From NCBI RefSeq assembly GCF_963583255.1, contig NC_084818.1, forward strand, positions 8,812,222 through 8,876,221: a stretch of DNA of 64,000 nucleotides, written 5' to 3'. The stretch is from Pyrus communis (lineage: Eukaryota > Streptophyta > Magnoliopsida > Rosales > Rosaceae). Shown here one piece after another: positions 23,145 through 33,948 of the stretch. Numbering within the stretch: the stretch's first letter is position 1; each line of letters opens with the position of its first letter. The translations under genes were made by a program, and so were the position numbers. The notes under the pieces were generated by a model. The model saw only the letters and a program-made list of their open reading frames with translations. It was not told where the DNA came from and ran no database searches.

Positions 23145-24110
23145 GTTTATTTGTATATATTTCGAGATCGCATACGTCCAAAATCCCCAAAAAAAAGAAA
23201 AAAAAAACATTCAGTGATCAAGTATCGAGACAAAACTTTTCAACAGTTATAAACAAAAAATCACGATTTAACAGTAGTTTTAACTTCGATTTTAATGATT
23301 TTTTACAGCTACACTCCTTGAATACAATGAATGAATTTGATCTTCAATTTAAAATATTTACACTAGTGGATATCACAAAATCTTATGTTATACTTAATGA
23401 AAGTGTAAATAAATTTCAAGTGTTAATGAATCTATTGTTTTGATGGGATACGCATTCCACGAAACTAGTTTCAACGATCTAACTATCAAACTTGTTTGTA
23501 TATACTTCGAGATCGCATACGCAAAAAATCGCAAAAAAACAAACATTTAGAGATCAAGTAAAGAGACAAAACTTTTCAACAGTTATAAACGAAAACTCAC
23601 GATTTAACGGTACTTTTAACTTCGATTTTGATGATTTTTTTTATAGCTACAGTCATTGACCCTATATGAATACAATGAATGAATTTGATCTTCAATTTAA
23701 AATATTTACACTAGTGGATACCACAAAATCTTATGTTATACTTAATGAAAGTATAAATAAACTCCAGTGTTAGTGAATTTATTGTTTTGATGGGATACGC
23801 ATTCTACAAACTAATTTCAACGATCCAACCTTCAAACTTGTTTGTATATACTTTGAGATCGCATACTCCAAAAATCGCAAAACACAAACATTCATAGATC
23901 AAGTAACAGGACAAAACTTTTGGACGGTTATAAACGAAAAATCACGATTTAACGGTTATTTTAACTCTGATTTTGATGATTTTTTTACAACTACACTCTT
24001 TGACCCAATATGAATACAATGAATGAACTCGATTTTCAATTTAAAATATTTACACTAGTGGATACCACAAAATCTTATGATATACTTAATGGAAGTATAA
24101 AAACCCTTTG
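23145..24110 (+). repeat. Tandem repeat, about 345-bp unit, nearly three copies
   Basis: Units start near 23146, 23491 and 23837, each with 'tgtatatacttcgagatcgc' or a close variant, then 'cacgatttaac' and 'atttacactagtggata'. A fragment of the unit start recurs at 24615-24656. It is AT-rich with no coding sequence. Tandem arrays near the ends are common in large non-autonomous DNA elements. Confidence 0.85.
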
Positions 24111-24220
24111 CACAACGCAGTTGATACATCGCGCAAACAACCTTTGCATGACGCCTTGGTTGGTACGTCGTGCAAACAACCTTTGCCTGACAGATTGGTT
24201 TGTATGTCGTGCAAAAACAA
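24105..24220. repeat. Right mini-hairpin array, part 1
   Basis: Three imperfect palindromes of the type TTTGCAYRACG...CGTCGTGCAAA match the left array at 17787-17905. Confidence 0.65.
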
Positions 24221-24424
24221 AATACATACTACTTTCCACTTGAGAGGACTATGTGGCCACTTGAGCAACAGAACACATACTACTTTCTGCTTGAGTGGAA
24301 GAAAAATAAACCGCTTGAGCTGCAGACCCCAATGTAATGCCTGCTTGAGCGACCTATTAATTTTTTTTTTTAATAAATTTTTTGACTATTCTTAAAACAA
24401 AAGTAATGAAAACACAAAAATAAA

Positions 24425-24480
24425 GTGCCCACCCCCAAACTTAAATGAAACATTCTCCTCAATGTTTGCAAAAACTAATA
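24425..24480 (-). repeat. Fragment of an Athila-type 3' region
   Basis: On the minus strand it reads AACATTGAGGAGAATG and then 'tttaagtttgggggtg', like 8464-8501 of the complete element (CATTGAGGACAATG plus a G tract). It is a scrap of a related element. Confidence 0.55.
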
Positions 24481-24682
24481 CACGCAATGCATTCATCAAA
24501 GCAAAGAAATGGAAAGACCACATAAAGAAAAAAAAAATTGAAAAAAAAAATATGGCAACTCCCTTTAATGAAGTACCGAAGTTGACAAATCACCCATTCA
24601 ACTATCAAACCATCAAACTTGTCTGTATATACTTCAAGATCGCATACGCCAAACTATTTTAGTGTTGTGGAAAAAATCGTTG

Positions 24683-25008
24683 ACTTTGCACAACGAAGAT
24701 TGCCGTTGTGCAAAACAGTTTTGTGCGATGAAGGTACACCTTAGTCATGCAAAACAATTTTGCACAACGAAGACCTTCGTCACGCAATTTTGGGAAAAAA
24801 GTGGTTGAAGTCTAGGTTTGGTGCCAAAAACTTGCGCGATGAATAAACCGCGTCGCGCAAATAGTCTTTGTGCGATAGTGAAACAAAACGTTGTGCAAAG
24901 GTCATTTGCACGACGCGGTTTGTGCGTTGCGCAAGCTTTTCGTTCCAAACCAAGACTTTTACCGCTTTTTCCCAACATTGTGCGATGAAGGTGAAGATTC
25001 ATCATGCA
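24683..25008. repeat. Right mini-hairpin array, part 2
   Basis: About seven palindromic units follow each other, for example TTGCACAACGAAG...CCGTTGTGCAA, TTGCGCGATG...CGTCGCGCAA and TTGCACGACG...CGTTGCGCAA. The last ends at the border with NAC flank sequence. Confidence 0.65.
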
Positions 25009-25310
25009 GATTAAATGTAGCCAAGTTAGCTAAAACATTGTACTCCTCTCGTCACCCAAGTTAAAATTTATCACATGTAATTTAAATTAGATTACAATAT
25101 TGCTCAAATATATAAAAAAAAACTGATAAGAAACAATTGGAAGACCAAAACGAAAGAATCCCCATAAGTAAAGGGAGCAAAAGGTGAACTTACACCATAA
25201 TCTCAAAGACTTGGGAAAAACAGTAGTCAACTTTCAAAAGTCAAGTGCTTTGAGGGTTAAGTGAGGTCTTTAATGAGTGTATATAAGTACAACTTCACTC
25301 AAAGACTTGT
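25009..25310 (+). promoter_or_regulatory. Orphan NAC promoter without a gene
   Basis: It matches the 300 bp upstream of NAC genes 2, 3 and 4, including 'cacccaagttaaaatttatc', 'ggaagaccaaaa', 'gggagcaaaaggtgaactt', a TATA-like TATATAAG at 25280-25287 and 'tacaacttcactc'. The match stops there. No GA leader or NAC exon follows, so the gene body was deleted or never copied. Confidence 0.75.
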
Positions 25311-25379
25311 TAGACTTGTTAATGTTTCTTTTATTATTATGTTGTATCAAAAGAAAAATGTTCTTGTGAATGTAGTTTA

Positions 25380-26100
25380 TTAGAACATTTAAATGTTGAA
25401 TAGTGTATTTTGTATTGTTTTTTCGTTTTTTTTTTTTTTTTTTTTGCAATCCTTTTTAACGGTAAGTAGCACTAACTGGTATAGTAAGATTGAAAATAAA
25501 AGTTTTAAACAATTATGAAAATCAAATCTAACAACTAAAATAATGTAACACTAAATACTGCGTAGCATTAATGCCATGCCATTACTTTTGAACTATGGTA
25601 AATGTTTTATCCTATTTTTGTTATTAGATTATGGGGTATACTATCTACACACATTTTTTTTACCTCTTACACACTGCTTGTTAATTTTTTTCCGTTGATA
25701 TTCTTCAACTCATCTGATCCGATGGCCGAAAACCAAAAAAATATGAGAAAAGTAAGAAAAGGTATGTGGATATCACACCTCTAGATTATTGATTTCGGGT
25801 ACTTCAGTGTCATGGCTGCTAATGCGGTAGACCAAATGAAACAATGAATCAACGAGTGTGGCAAAGGAGAATTCAATTCTGAGATATAATTTTGGGAAGA
25901 GAGGAATGATTAGACTAAGAGTTAGGTTGTCACATGAACTTAATTTGAAATATTTTAGGTTGTGGTCCTTAGTGTCTCGTAAATTAGTATCCTCATTTCT
26001 TAGAGGATCTCTAAGGAGAGATGTAAAAAGCCTTAAAATAGGTACTTTACATTTTCGATTGGTCGGAAGCTGTTTAATAGACGAGATGTAAAATACAGAC
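25380..26100. repeat. Duplicated intergenic block (pairs with 52765-53210)
   Basis: Both carry 'aacggtaagtagcact', 'ggtatagtaagattgaaa', 'actacgtagcattaat' or a variant, 'cttttgaactatggtaaatg' and 'gtcatggctgctaatg'. In both places the block follows a NAC promoter relic, so it is part of a duplicated unit. Confidence 0.75.
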
Positions 26101-26740
26101 CTTGTTTAAGAATGCAAATTTGTATATTCTTTTCTCTTACATTTTAGGTGGATCCAGCCAATTAAAGCGAGAAAATAAAACAGTAAGGTTCCAAAAAACA
26201 CTAGTCGGGCTGCTAGCAGGTGCCTAGCGTCTAGACGGTTTTTAGTTTTAATTAGATTAAATATATATTTTTTTTATATTCATGAATATATGTGTAAATT
26301 TTTTTTATGACTTTTCTTTTAGTTTTGTAAGGTTTTTAAGTCCAAATCTTAGATTTTTAAGTCCGTAAAGAAAGGTGGGCTTAGTTTGAAAACGAAATGA
26401 CCTCACTCGAAAAAAACCCACCTTTTATTTTATCTTAATTTATTTCGTTCAGAAGCCCTCCTTTTCTCAATTAAAGATAACAGTTTATATTTTATATTTT
26501 TTTTGAAAATATATTATCTACACTATTGAGGTGGGGGAGTAGGTTATGCCAACAGTTTATATTGAACAAAAGCTAAAGTTTATTGAGAGAAGTTAAAACA
26601 AAACCCTAACTATCGTCGTCTCAATTTCTATTCTCTACAACTATGGAAAACTAGTCGTAATTACTCCTACATTGTTCTCTCTCTCCCCTCGCTCCTCGGC
26701 CCCCACCCCTTTTTTTTCACTTTCTTACATTGTCGCCAGA
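26101..26740. other. AT-rich intergenic DNA
   Basis: I see no gene or known repeat here beyond short T tracts and a pyrimidine-rich stretch at 26675-26715 that could be the leader of the next ORF. Confidence 0.4.
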
Positions 26741-26743
26741 AGC

Positions 26744-26965
26744 ATGGGGGCTTCACAAAGTGACGCACCCAAGGAACAACAACACCACAAAGTCTTGCGA
26801 CATAGAGCTGCCCAACAGTCGCCCATCCCGCCCAAGAGGCCACCTAATAGCATCGTCGATTTCCTAAACGATTTTGGGTTCGTCGCATCGGTGCTCCCCT
26901 ATTGTGGCAGCCGCCCTTTTAGAACATTAAAAAATAGTATCTCAAATTTACATTTTTTTCATTGA
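26744..26965 (+). pseudogene. Short unknown ORF fragment, partly repeated at 62.45 kb
   Basis: From the ATG at 26744 a 73-codon frame includes PPNSIVDFLNDFGFVASV. Its 3' half recurs, damaged, at 62445-62540, at the head of a duplicated block of about 1.1 kb. I do not recognise the protein. It is probably a fragment of a host gene carried with the duplicated unit. Confidence 0.3.
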
Positions 26966-27900
26966 AGTAAAATTCATATTTACATTTTGAAAATGTACAA
27001 CAAGATGTAGATGTAGCTTTACATTTCAAATAGAAATGTTGCATTGAAGATGCTCATATAAATACATGTAACTCATTCTTTCTTCGACATAAGATTCATA
27101 CTGTCAACATTTATACAATCTAAGAGTAAATTCCACTTAAACATACCACGTACATGTTGAAATCTTCTAAATTGTACACGTCTGCAAATTCAACATCTGT
27201 TATTCCTTGGTCAACATTCTTGTCACTCCACATGGACAAGCTCAGTAGACATAGTGACGTAATGCTCCCTCTTCACAAACGAGGAACAATTGTGACCAAG
27301 GCTTTCGAACTTTTATCAGATTCCAGAATATTCTTGAGTTCTCTCGATCTTATGTTTCCCTTCAAAAACATATTGGAGAAAATTAATAAAAGCTGAACCT
27401 ACGAGAGGTGGCAGATAAGAATCATGAGATTCCCGGATAGGGATCTCTTTGTGAGGATATCTCACATTCTATCCGTTTATTATATATTATGTGGTTAGAT
27501 TTCGTTAGATATTATTTATATTTCATTTTAAATATAAAAAATTAAAATGATTTCTAGCTATACAATGTACGATAAACAGATAATATATGATGATCCAGAT
27601 AAGATTCAAATCCAAGATTCACACCACACGACACAATAAAATAAATAAAAAAAATTAACGCCTAAAAGGACGTTGATGGGATCCACTGTTTGTGACTAGG
27701 TAAAACTTGTATCGGAAGCTCAAGACTTAATTAAATTTGCACCTTGAGTTTTAGTAGTTGTTCTATTTGGGTCTTTAAGCCTTTTTTTTCGACCAAATTG
27801 GTCCCATAACTTTTAAAAAAATGTGGTAAATTGAGGACAAATCGAAGAGATTTTTCAGTATGCCGAAAATACGGTTTAGTACACCAAAGTATCATAATAC
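26840..27900. repeat. Duplicated intergenic block (pairs with 62440-63520)
   Basis: The two blocks align nearly throughout: 'tagcatcgtcg', 'ttgtacacgtctgcaaattc', 'tcacatggac', the TGACGTAATG box, 'ttaacgcc', 'ggacgttgatgggatccact', 'gtatcggaagctca'. Shorter versions occur at 31480-31650, 46665-46830 and 53500-53840. Confidence 0.85.
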
Positions 27901-28255
27901 GGTTGGTTAAAAATTTATTTTTTTAAGTTTCAATTGTATTGAACACCTTTCCATTGGTTTGTATTCATGTGATGGTGGCCATATAAGAAATTTGCTATTT
28001 TTGTATGTATGTGTAAATTATCTCTAGATTAACATTTAAATTATTAATCCTTATTGGCACTTCTGCAAATGTATACTTTTTTGGTTGATAAATAAAATAT
28101 CACTGTCGTTTCTTGTTAAAAATAATAAATGTTGTGTGCAATTCAATCTAGATGGTTTCTCGTTGTCATGAAAACTAAGTGGAAGATTGTCTTGTTTAGA
28201 TAAGACCTTATTCTTCAAACCACTATGCCCAACGTATAAACTCTCATGTATCTAT

Positions 28256-29340
28256 TAGGCCCTGTTTGGCACACCGTATAAAACACCAGATAATACTAAT
28301 AATACGGAGGACGGTGTTTGGTGTCTTTTTATACGGTGTTTACCCTCTTCCTTATACCGTCCAAAAGCACGGTATAGTTTAGTCGGGCTTCTCTCGGTCC
28401 CTCCTTCCTCTCCAGACGGTCTCGTCCTCTCCAGACGCACTCCTCTCCCGTTTGAATCCCAGGTTCGTCTTCTCAAATTCTTCTTCTTCGTTTGCATCAC
28501 AGTTCGTCTTTTCATTTTTCTTCTTCTTTTTCCCAGGCTTCTCTCGCTCTCTCCTTCCTCTCCAGACGGCAGTCTCCAGACACTCTCTCTCCCTCTCCAG
28601 AAGCTCACTCACTCTCTCTCTCTCTCTCTCCTCACCACTCTCCCCCAACTTGCTCCTCGTCTTTATCGTTATGCTGCTGCTTTTTTTCGGCTACCCAAAA
28701 ACCGCAGCGCTTGCCCGGTATGCCTCTTCGATTTTGAGTATAAAGTTCCAATTTTTATTCATATGGGTTCTTATTTTTGCTGTGTATGTTTAAGATTTTG
28801 CGCCCACCGGGATCAAATTTTGGTGGGTTTTGTGAATTGGGCATCGAGTTTCTTATGCTTTTAGAGAAATAGGTTGCCAGTGATGTTTTGATATTTCAAT
28901 AGTTGGGCTTGTTTGGCTGCATGCGTTTTTTGATTTCTGCTGGATTTAGCTAACTGGGTTGTGCTGTTAATCTGTTTGTTCTCCAACTTTCTTACGATTT
29001 AAGTGCTTTTAGGTGAAGTGCTTCCTGTGCCTATTTGTTCGGTCTTAGTACTTGTAGCTCAGAGGTATGAAATTTGATAGTATTTATTTCGTGTTAATTT
29101 TTAATTGAACTTGAAGAATGAGGAATGCATATCTTGCTTGTGAAATTTGATACTATTTTTCTTTTTGTTATTTGAAAATTTATGTGGTTTTCAAAAGGTA
29201 TAAATATAAGAAAAGTTCAACAAACAAACAAAGATTACTCAAATTGTTTTTTTCCCTTGTTCTATCCGGTTCAGTACCAAACACAGTATAAATAATACGA
29301 TCATTAGTCCAATACTATACCAAATGCTCGACTAATTTAG
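28256..29340. mobile_element. Possible TIR element with gene-leader-like contents
   Basis: It starts GGCCCTGTTTGGCACACCG, and TGTTTGGTAC-type inverse sequence (GTACCAAACACAG) occurs at 29272 and 29345, as in Tourist/PIF-like elements. Between them are a pyrimidine-rich leader, an ATG at 28671 and a GTATGC donor-like site, so it may carry a captured 5' UTR and first exon. I could not confirm a TSD. Confidence is low. Confidence 0.3.
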
Positions 29341-29592
29341 TTAGTACCAAACACAGTATAAAATTAATCGTAGCCAAATTAACTATAACAGGATAGTCTC
29401 CTCTCATCACTTTAAAATTTATCACACTGTAGTTTAACTTAGATTATAATATCGGTCGAATAAAAAAATGATAAGAAATAGTTGAAGTCCAAAAGATGAA
29501 CTTGCACCACAAGCTCAAATACTTGGAAAAAGCACTAGCCAACTTTCAAGAGTCGAGTGATTTGAGTGATAAGTGGGTCTTTGATGAGCCGT

Positions 29593-29692
29593 ATATAAAT
29601 GCAACTTCACTCATTCTGCTTCCGCACACAATCCAAAACACTGATCCATAATCACAGTTCAAAGTTGTGAGAGAGAGAGAGAGAGAGAGAGA
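29593..29692 (+). promoter_or_regulatory. NAC gene 2 TATA box and (GA)12 leader
   Basis: TATATAAA is at 29593-29600, about 100 bp before the ATG. Twelve GA repeats (29669-29692) run into the start codon. The layout is the same in genes 3 and 4. Confidence 0.7.
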
Positions 29693-30936
29693 TGAATAGC
29701 GGTAGCATCACAACTGAAGAAGGAAATGCAGTGCATGCGAATGTGATCCTACTACCTTCGGTCAGATTCAACCCCACTGACGAGTTGCTGGTCAGCTACT
29801 ACTTGAGGAGCAAGATACAGGGCACCGACTCCCTCTTCCGCCACACCATCCCGGAAATCGATGTCTGCAAGTACGAGCCCTGCGATCTTCCTGGTAAACC
29901 CATTATTCTATCTCACTTTTTCTTCACTAGCCATACATCTTGTTTCCAATGGATTCTGCCGTTGATTATGTAAATCTATACCATCTTGTTTCAGTTTTTC
30001 TTCATTCAGAATTGAATTGGGTTGGTTTCGATTTGTTGTCTTCTGTAGTGATTCCAGGGTTCTATTTCTATTGTATGATGTTGTATGCATAAATTTACGG
30101 TCTTATCAGTTTTTGTACCTCAAGAATTGGAGTCCGATGTTCCGGGTTCAAATTCCCTCCTCCCTCCCCTTAGCATAGCTCAAAGTAAAGTAGTAATATC
30201 ACTTGTACCTCAAGAATTGAAGTGGGTCGGTTTCAATTTCAATATATTGTTTTGTGTTGCATTTCGATTTAATTTCCCTTTAAATAGCCGACCGATCGAT
30301 ATCTCTTTCCTATCGTATAATATTTTTGCACCCAAAAATTTATGATCTTGTTTCAGTATTTGTGTTTTTTGTTCTTCAAGAGTTGGAGTGGGTTGGTTTC
30401 AAATTTTGAACATTTTGTTTTGTTGTTGGATTTCAGCATTCTTCCCAGAAGTTCATGGGAAGGAGTGGTTCTTCTTTAGCCGGCCCGACTACAAGTACAA
30501 CAACAGCCCTCGCTGCAAACGGGTCACGGATCAAGGCTTTTACAAGATCACAGGGAAGGAGCGTGAGATCAGGGCTGAAGAATCCAAAGCTGTGATTGGG
30601 AAGAAGAGGATTCTGATCTTTTACGAAGGTCGTGGATCGAAAGCAAAGAAGACCGATTGGGTAGTCCATGAGTATTCTCTCACAGAAACTGAGGTGAGTT
30701 CTAAACCCACCAAGCAGAAGGACTTTGTCCTCTGGCGCCTGAAGAACAAGTCAGCTAGTTATAAGAAGCCGAAGGGTGATCCAATCCGCGGCGAATTAGC
30801 TGATCCAGGTGCTAACTCGGAAGATGATCAAGCTGCTGTAAGTGATGTGATTGCAGAGCCAGTGGAACATCTGGGATACTTCTTTGATAACCTTCAGATT
30901 GAAACTCTTATCTCTAGTACCTATTGCTTTAATTAA
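29692..30936 (+). CDS. NAC transcription factor, gene 2 (two exons, short)
   Basis: Exons are 29692-29893 and 30437-30936, giving 233 aa. Exon 1 has subdomains A (VRFNPTDELLVSYYLRSK, with the usual PGFRF changed to PSVRF) and B (EIDVCKYEPCDLP). Exon 2 has C (FSRPDYKYNNSPR... with GFYKITGKERE), D (AVIGKKRILIFYEGRG...KTDWVVHEYSL) and E (DFVLWRLKNK). The intron between D and E found in gene 1 is absent, exactly at its position. Only about 55 residues follow the NAC domain, so it lacks the long acidic tail of genes 1 and 4. Its end is fused to sequence that is 3' UTR in the array (TTTGATAACCTTCAGATT). It may act as a DNA-binding repressor or dimer partner, which is inference. Confidence 0.82.
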
Positions 30937-31624
30937 TTTCCCTGCATTAGCTGCTGCGTTCCTGTGCAGCATTTCTTCTTTTTTCTGTGCTCCTTTCATG
31001 TAGTATTGCTGTTAATGTTGTTTATTTAATCAAAGAGTGTTTCTTGTGGCACATTACAAAATTACACTTAATTGTGAACGGGTCCAAACATAAATAATAA
31101 AACCCTATTCTTTTCGAGTAATGGCGAAATTGTGATGGAAGAAATTTGTTCCCAAATTACAAGTTTCTGTCAACGCTCTCAAACTAATTTTTCTTCCAGA
31201 CCTACAGGTACAACGTAAGACAAGTATAGGATCTTTGAATTTGATCGAACGATTTTCAAACCCTCAATTAAAACCAATAAAATCAACTTTATAATCAAAT
31301 ATTCGTGGATACTAAATCGATGTGCTACTCAAGAAAAATCGATAGTCGTCATCTGGGGAAGAAAAGAATAGTACAAAGCTTGAATTTTGGCTTGTCAATC
31401 TCCAATTACAAAGTTAAAGACATGATAGCAAGTGGAGGGATCCACACTCAAAGGCATTTCCGCACACGTGTGAAATTCGACATCTGTTACACCTTTGTCA
31501 ACATTCTTGTCAGTTGTCACTCCTCATGGACATGGACATGCACAGTAGACGTAGTGACGTGATGCTCTGCCTTCACAAACAAGGAACAATTATTTTTGTG
31601 AGCAAGGCTTTCCAACTCCCATGT

Positions 31625-32005
31625 ATCAGATTTGAAATCCTTGTCCTGTTTCTTGCGCTTCAAGTAACGGTCCACCATTTCATACGGAGTGGGGTAGAAT
31701 CTGAACCCTACTGGGTCTGAAACCCCTCCTCTTGTTTTTCTGTTGCTTCCCAATGTTCCCATATGTTTGTGTGTGTGAACTGAAAAGAAGATGCAACTGC
31801 AAGTTGTTTACTCACTTCAGAATACTCCAGTAGTATTTGATCCCAACCAATTAAGTCCTGGGTTCCTAAACAAGTCAGCTGACGTGCCAGCGTTTTGTTT
31901 CTTTAATTTTATATATTTTGCCCTTTTGATCAACCCCTCTTGGCAGTTTTCCTTTTTCCTTTACTTTTCAGGGACCGGGAGACAACCCCTCTTGGAAGTT
32001 TAGCT
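31625..32005 (-). pseudogene. Inverted NAC exon-1 fragment with promoter
   Basis: On the minus strand a start codon at 31762 opens MGTLGSNRKTRGGVSDPVGF, then RFYPTPYEMVDRYLKRKK, matching exon 1 of NAC gene 1. The match ends at 31625 (codons for FKSD), in mid-exon. Upstream (31763-32005) it also matches the gene 1 promoter, including 'ttggttgggatcaaatacta'. It is the only NAC piece on this strand and lies between twin genes 2 and 3. It cannot encode a NAC domain. An antisense or hairpin RNA with gene 1 is conceivable. Confidence 0.88.
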
Positions 32006-32287
32006 TTTAGAAGTACTTTTACGTTTGGAATCGGGATTCTCTTTCCTTCTTAATCTCTCTTCCCTTTTATCCCTTCCTACTTGAACAATTAAGTTACATC
32101 AACATTTTACATTAATTTTTTTATAGACACAACAAGGCAGAAAACAAAGTATGAAAGGCGAAGAGGGAAGGGGATGAAAATAGGAGGGAGAGAATCCTAC
32201 TCCAGTTCATATCATGAGGTGGTTGCCATAGAGGAAATTTACTATTGTTGTATATCTATGTAAATTATCTCTAGATTAAAATTTAAA

Positions 32288-33303
32288 AGGTAAATTACAT
32301 TTTACCCCTCATGTTTGGGATCAATTTCAATTCCTTACAATATCTTTAAAACATTTCAATTTCATACATTTACTTATCATTTTATTTCAATTTCATACGT
32401 CTGTTAGAAAATTTGTTAAGTAAACCGTTAAGTGATGATGTGGCAAATATAGGATCCACATTTGTGCTGACGTGGCTGCCACATTGTGCCATGTGGCAAA
32501 AAAAATTAATTTTTTATTCATTTAAAATATAATATTATTTACCCTATTAAAAAATAAAAAAATAAAACCACAAAACAAAACTAACCCAGAACCCCCCGCA
32601 ACCCACTTCTCCATCTCCTCCCTCTTCACCTCCCATCCCTTCTCTCTCACCCAAACCCACTTCTTCCTCTTCACCCCCGACCAACCTTCAGCTTCGAGGC
32701 CCCAGTTGAGACTTTCTAGAAGACGATGGTGTCGGAGATCACAACATCAGGCGAATCGCCGAATAGGTGTCAGAGATAGTGAAAGGTCGGGTTGACCGGA
32801 TTTCGGTGCCGGTTCGGCGAGCTCTTTTGCTCCGAGCACCAGTCCTCCGACCGCCATGTGTGTAGCTACAACTATTTGGGGTTTTGGTTGGAGGGTTGCG
32901 AGGGAGGTGGGGGTGGGGTCGGGGGTGAAGAGGAAGGAGTAGGTTTGGGGAGAGAGAAGGGATGGGAGGCGAAGAGGGAGGAGATGGAGAAGTGGGTAGG
33001 TTAGTTTTGTTTGGTTGTTTTTATTTTATTTTTTATAATAGGGTAAATAATATTATATTTTAAATGCATAATAAATTAATTTTTTAGCCGCGTGGCATAA
33101 ATGTAGCAGTCACGTCAACACAAATATGGATCTCATATTTGCTACGTCATCACTTAACAATTTACTTAACAGGTTTTATAACGGATGTATGCAATTAAAA
33201 TAAAATGATAAGTAAATGTATGAAATTGAAATATTTTAAAGATGTAGTAGGGAATTGGAATTGAAATTGATTATAAACCTGAGGGGTAAAATGTAATTTA
33301 TCC
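32288..33303. mobile_element. Pack-MULE: 1016-bp Mutator-like element
   Basis: The long inverted repeats, about 400 bp each, start AGGTAAATTACATTTTACCC at the left and GGATAAATTACATTTTACCC at the right (inverse). AAATTTAAA flanks it at 32279-32287 and 33304-33312. Long terminal repeats with an exact 9-bp duplication are the mark of Mutator-like elements. The unoccupied sequence is seen in other copies of the intergenic block (about 28,030). The centre of about 200 bp carries a broken AN1 zinc-finger piece. There is no transposase. Confidence 0.92.
32750..32880 (+). pseudogene. Captured AN1 zinc-finger (SAP-type) fragment
   Basis: The frame reads PNRCQR, then two stops (TAG TGA), then [19 protein letters not shown] and [10 protein letters not shown]. 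This is the AN1 zinc finger of stress-associated proteins (A20/AN1 family). One ligand cysteine (usually FRCRCG) is Phe here and the second Cys of the first pair is lost, so it is a dead fragment. Confidence 0.8.
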
Positions 33304-33826
33304 AAATTTAAATTATTAATCCTTAAAAATTTACACATTTGGCACTTTTGTAGATGTATAATTTGTTGATTGATAAATAAAATCGTTTCTTGTAAAAATT
33401 AATAAATGGTGTGTGCAATTCAATTCAAATGGTTTCTAATTGTAATAAAAACTAAGTGGAAGATTGTCCTGTTTAGATAGGATTTTATTCTTCAGCCCAT
33501 TAGCCTAGGGTACAAATTCTCCTACATCTCTTAGTGTTGTTGCCTAGAGTAGTAATACGATTTGTAATTAAAATTGTGTAAAATTAACCGTAGCTAAGTT
33601 AACGAGAACAATATACTCTCATCTCATCGCCTAAGTTAAAATTTATCACACTGTAATTTAAATTAAATTATAATATAACTCAAATAAAATAAATTATAAG
33701 AAATAGTTGGAAGACCAAAATGAAAGAAATCCGGTAAGTGTAGGGAGCAAAAGATGAACTTGCACCACACGATCAAGGACTTGGTAAAACACTAGTCAAC
33801 TTTCAAAAGTGGTTCTGTGATGAGCG

Positions 33827-33898
33827 TATATAAATACAACTTCACTTATTCTGCTTCCCCACACAATCCAAAACACTGATCGATAATCACAGTTCAAA

Positions 33899-33945
<47 letters not shown>
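33827..33945 (+). promoter_or_regulatory. NAC gene 3 TATA box and (GA)22 leader
   Basis: TATATAAA is at 33827-33834. Twenty-two GA repeats (33902-33945) run directly into the ATG. This is the longest GA tract of the four genes. Confidence 0.7.

Positions 33946-33948
<3 letters not shown>

Larger units (their letters stand above)
17688..25008. mobile_element. Composite TIR-type element candidate carrying three captured gene fragments
   Basis: The left edge is set by a break in homology to the NAC intergenic block and starts CATTAGTACAAAAAAG, close to CACTA-type ends (CACTAGTACAAAAA). The right edge is the last mini-hairpin, before NAC flank sequence resumes at about 25009. Inside lie an FTSHI5-like exon (plus), a PYL exon (minus) and a DUF819 pseudogene (minus), with a 345-bp tandem repeat and hairpin arrays at both ends. 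Unrelated gene pieces in one repeat-bounded block are the mark of transduplicating (Pack-type) DNA transposons. I find no matching right terminal repeat and no transposase, and about 250 bp of NAC flank is missing at the site. Class and exact borders remain open. Confidence 0.5.

Noticed and set aside
23145..24110. CRISPR-like array
   Set aside because: The units are about 345 bp, there are no short repeats with unique spacers, and the DNA is from a plant nucleus.
28452..28793. 113-codon frame rich in Phe and Ser
   Set aside because: It is a pyrimidine-rich leader read as protein. It ends soon after a donor-like site and has no recognisable domain.
30694..30717. GT...AG 24-bp segment inside exon 2 of NAC gene 2
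   Set aside because: It is too short for a plant intron, and the frame stays open through it with a sensible NAC subdomain E (DFVLWRLKNK) after it.
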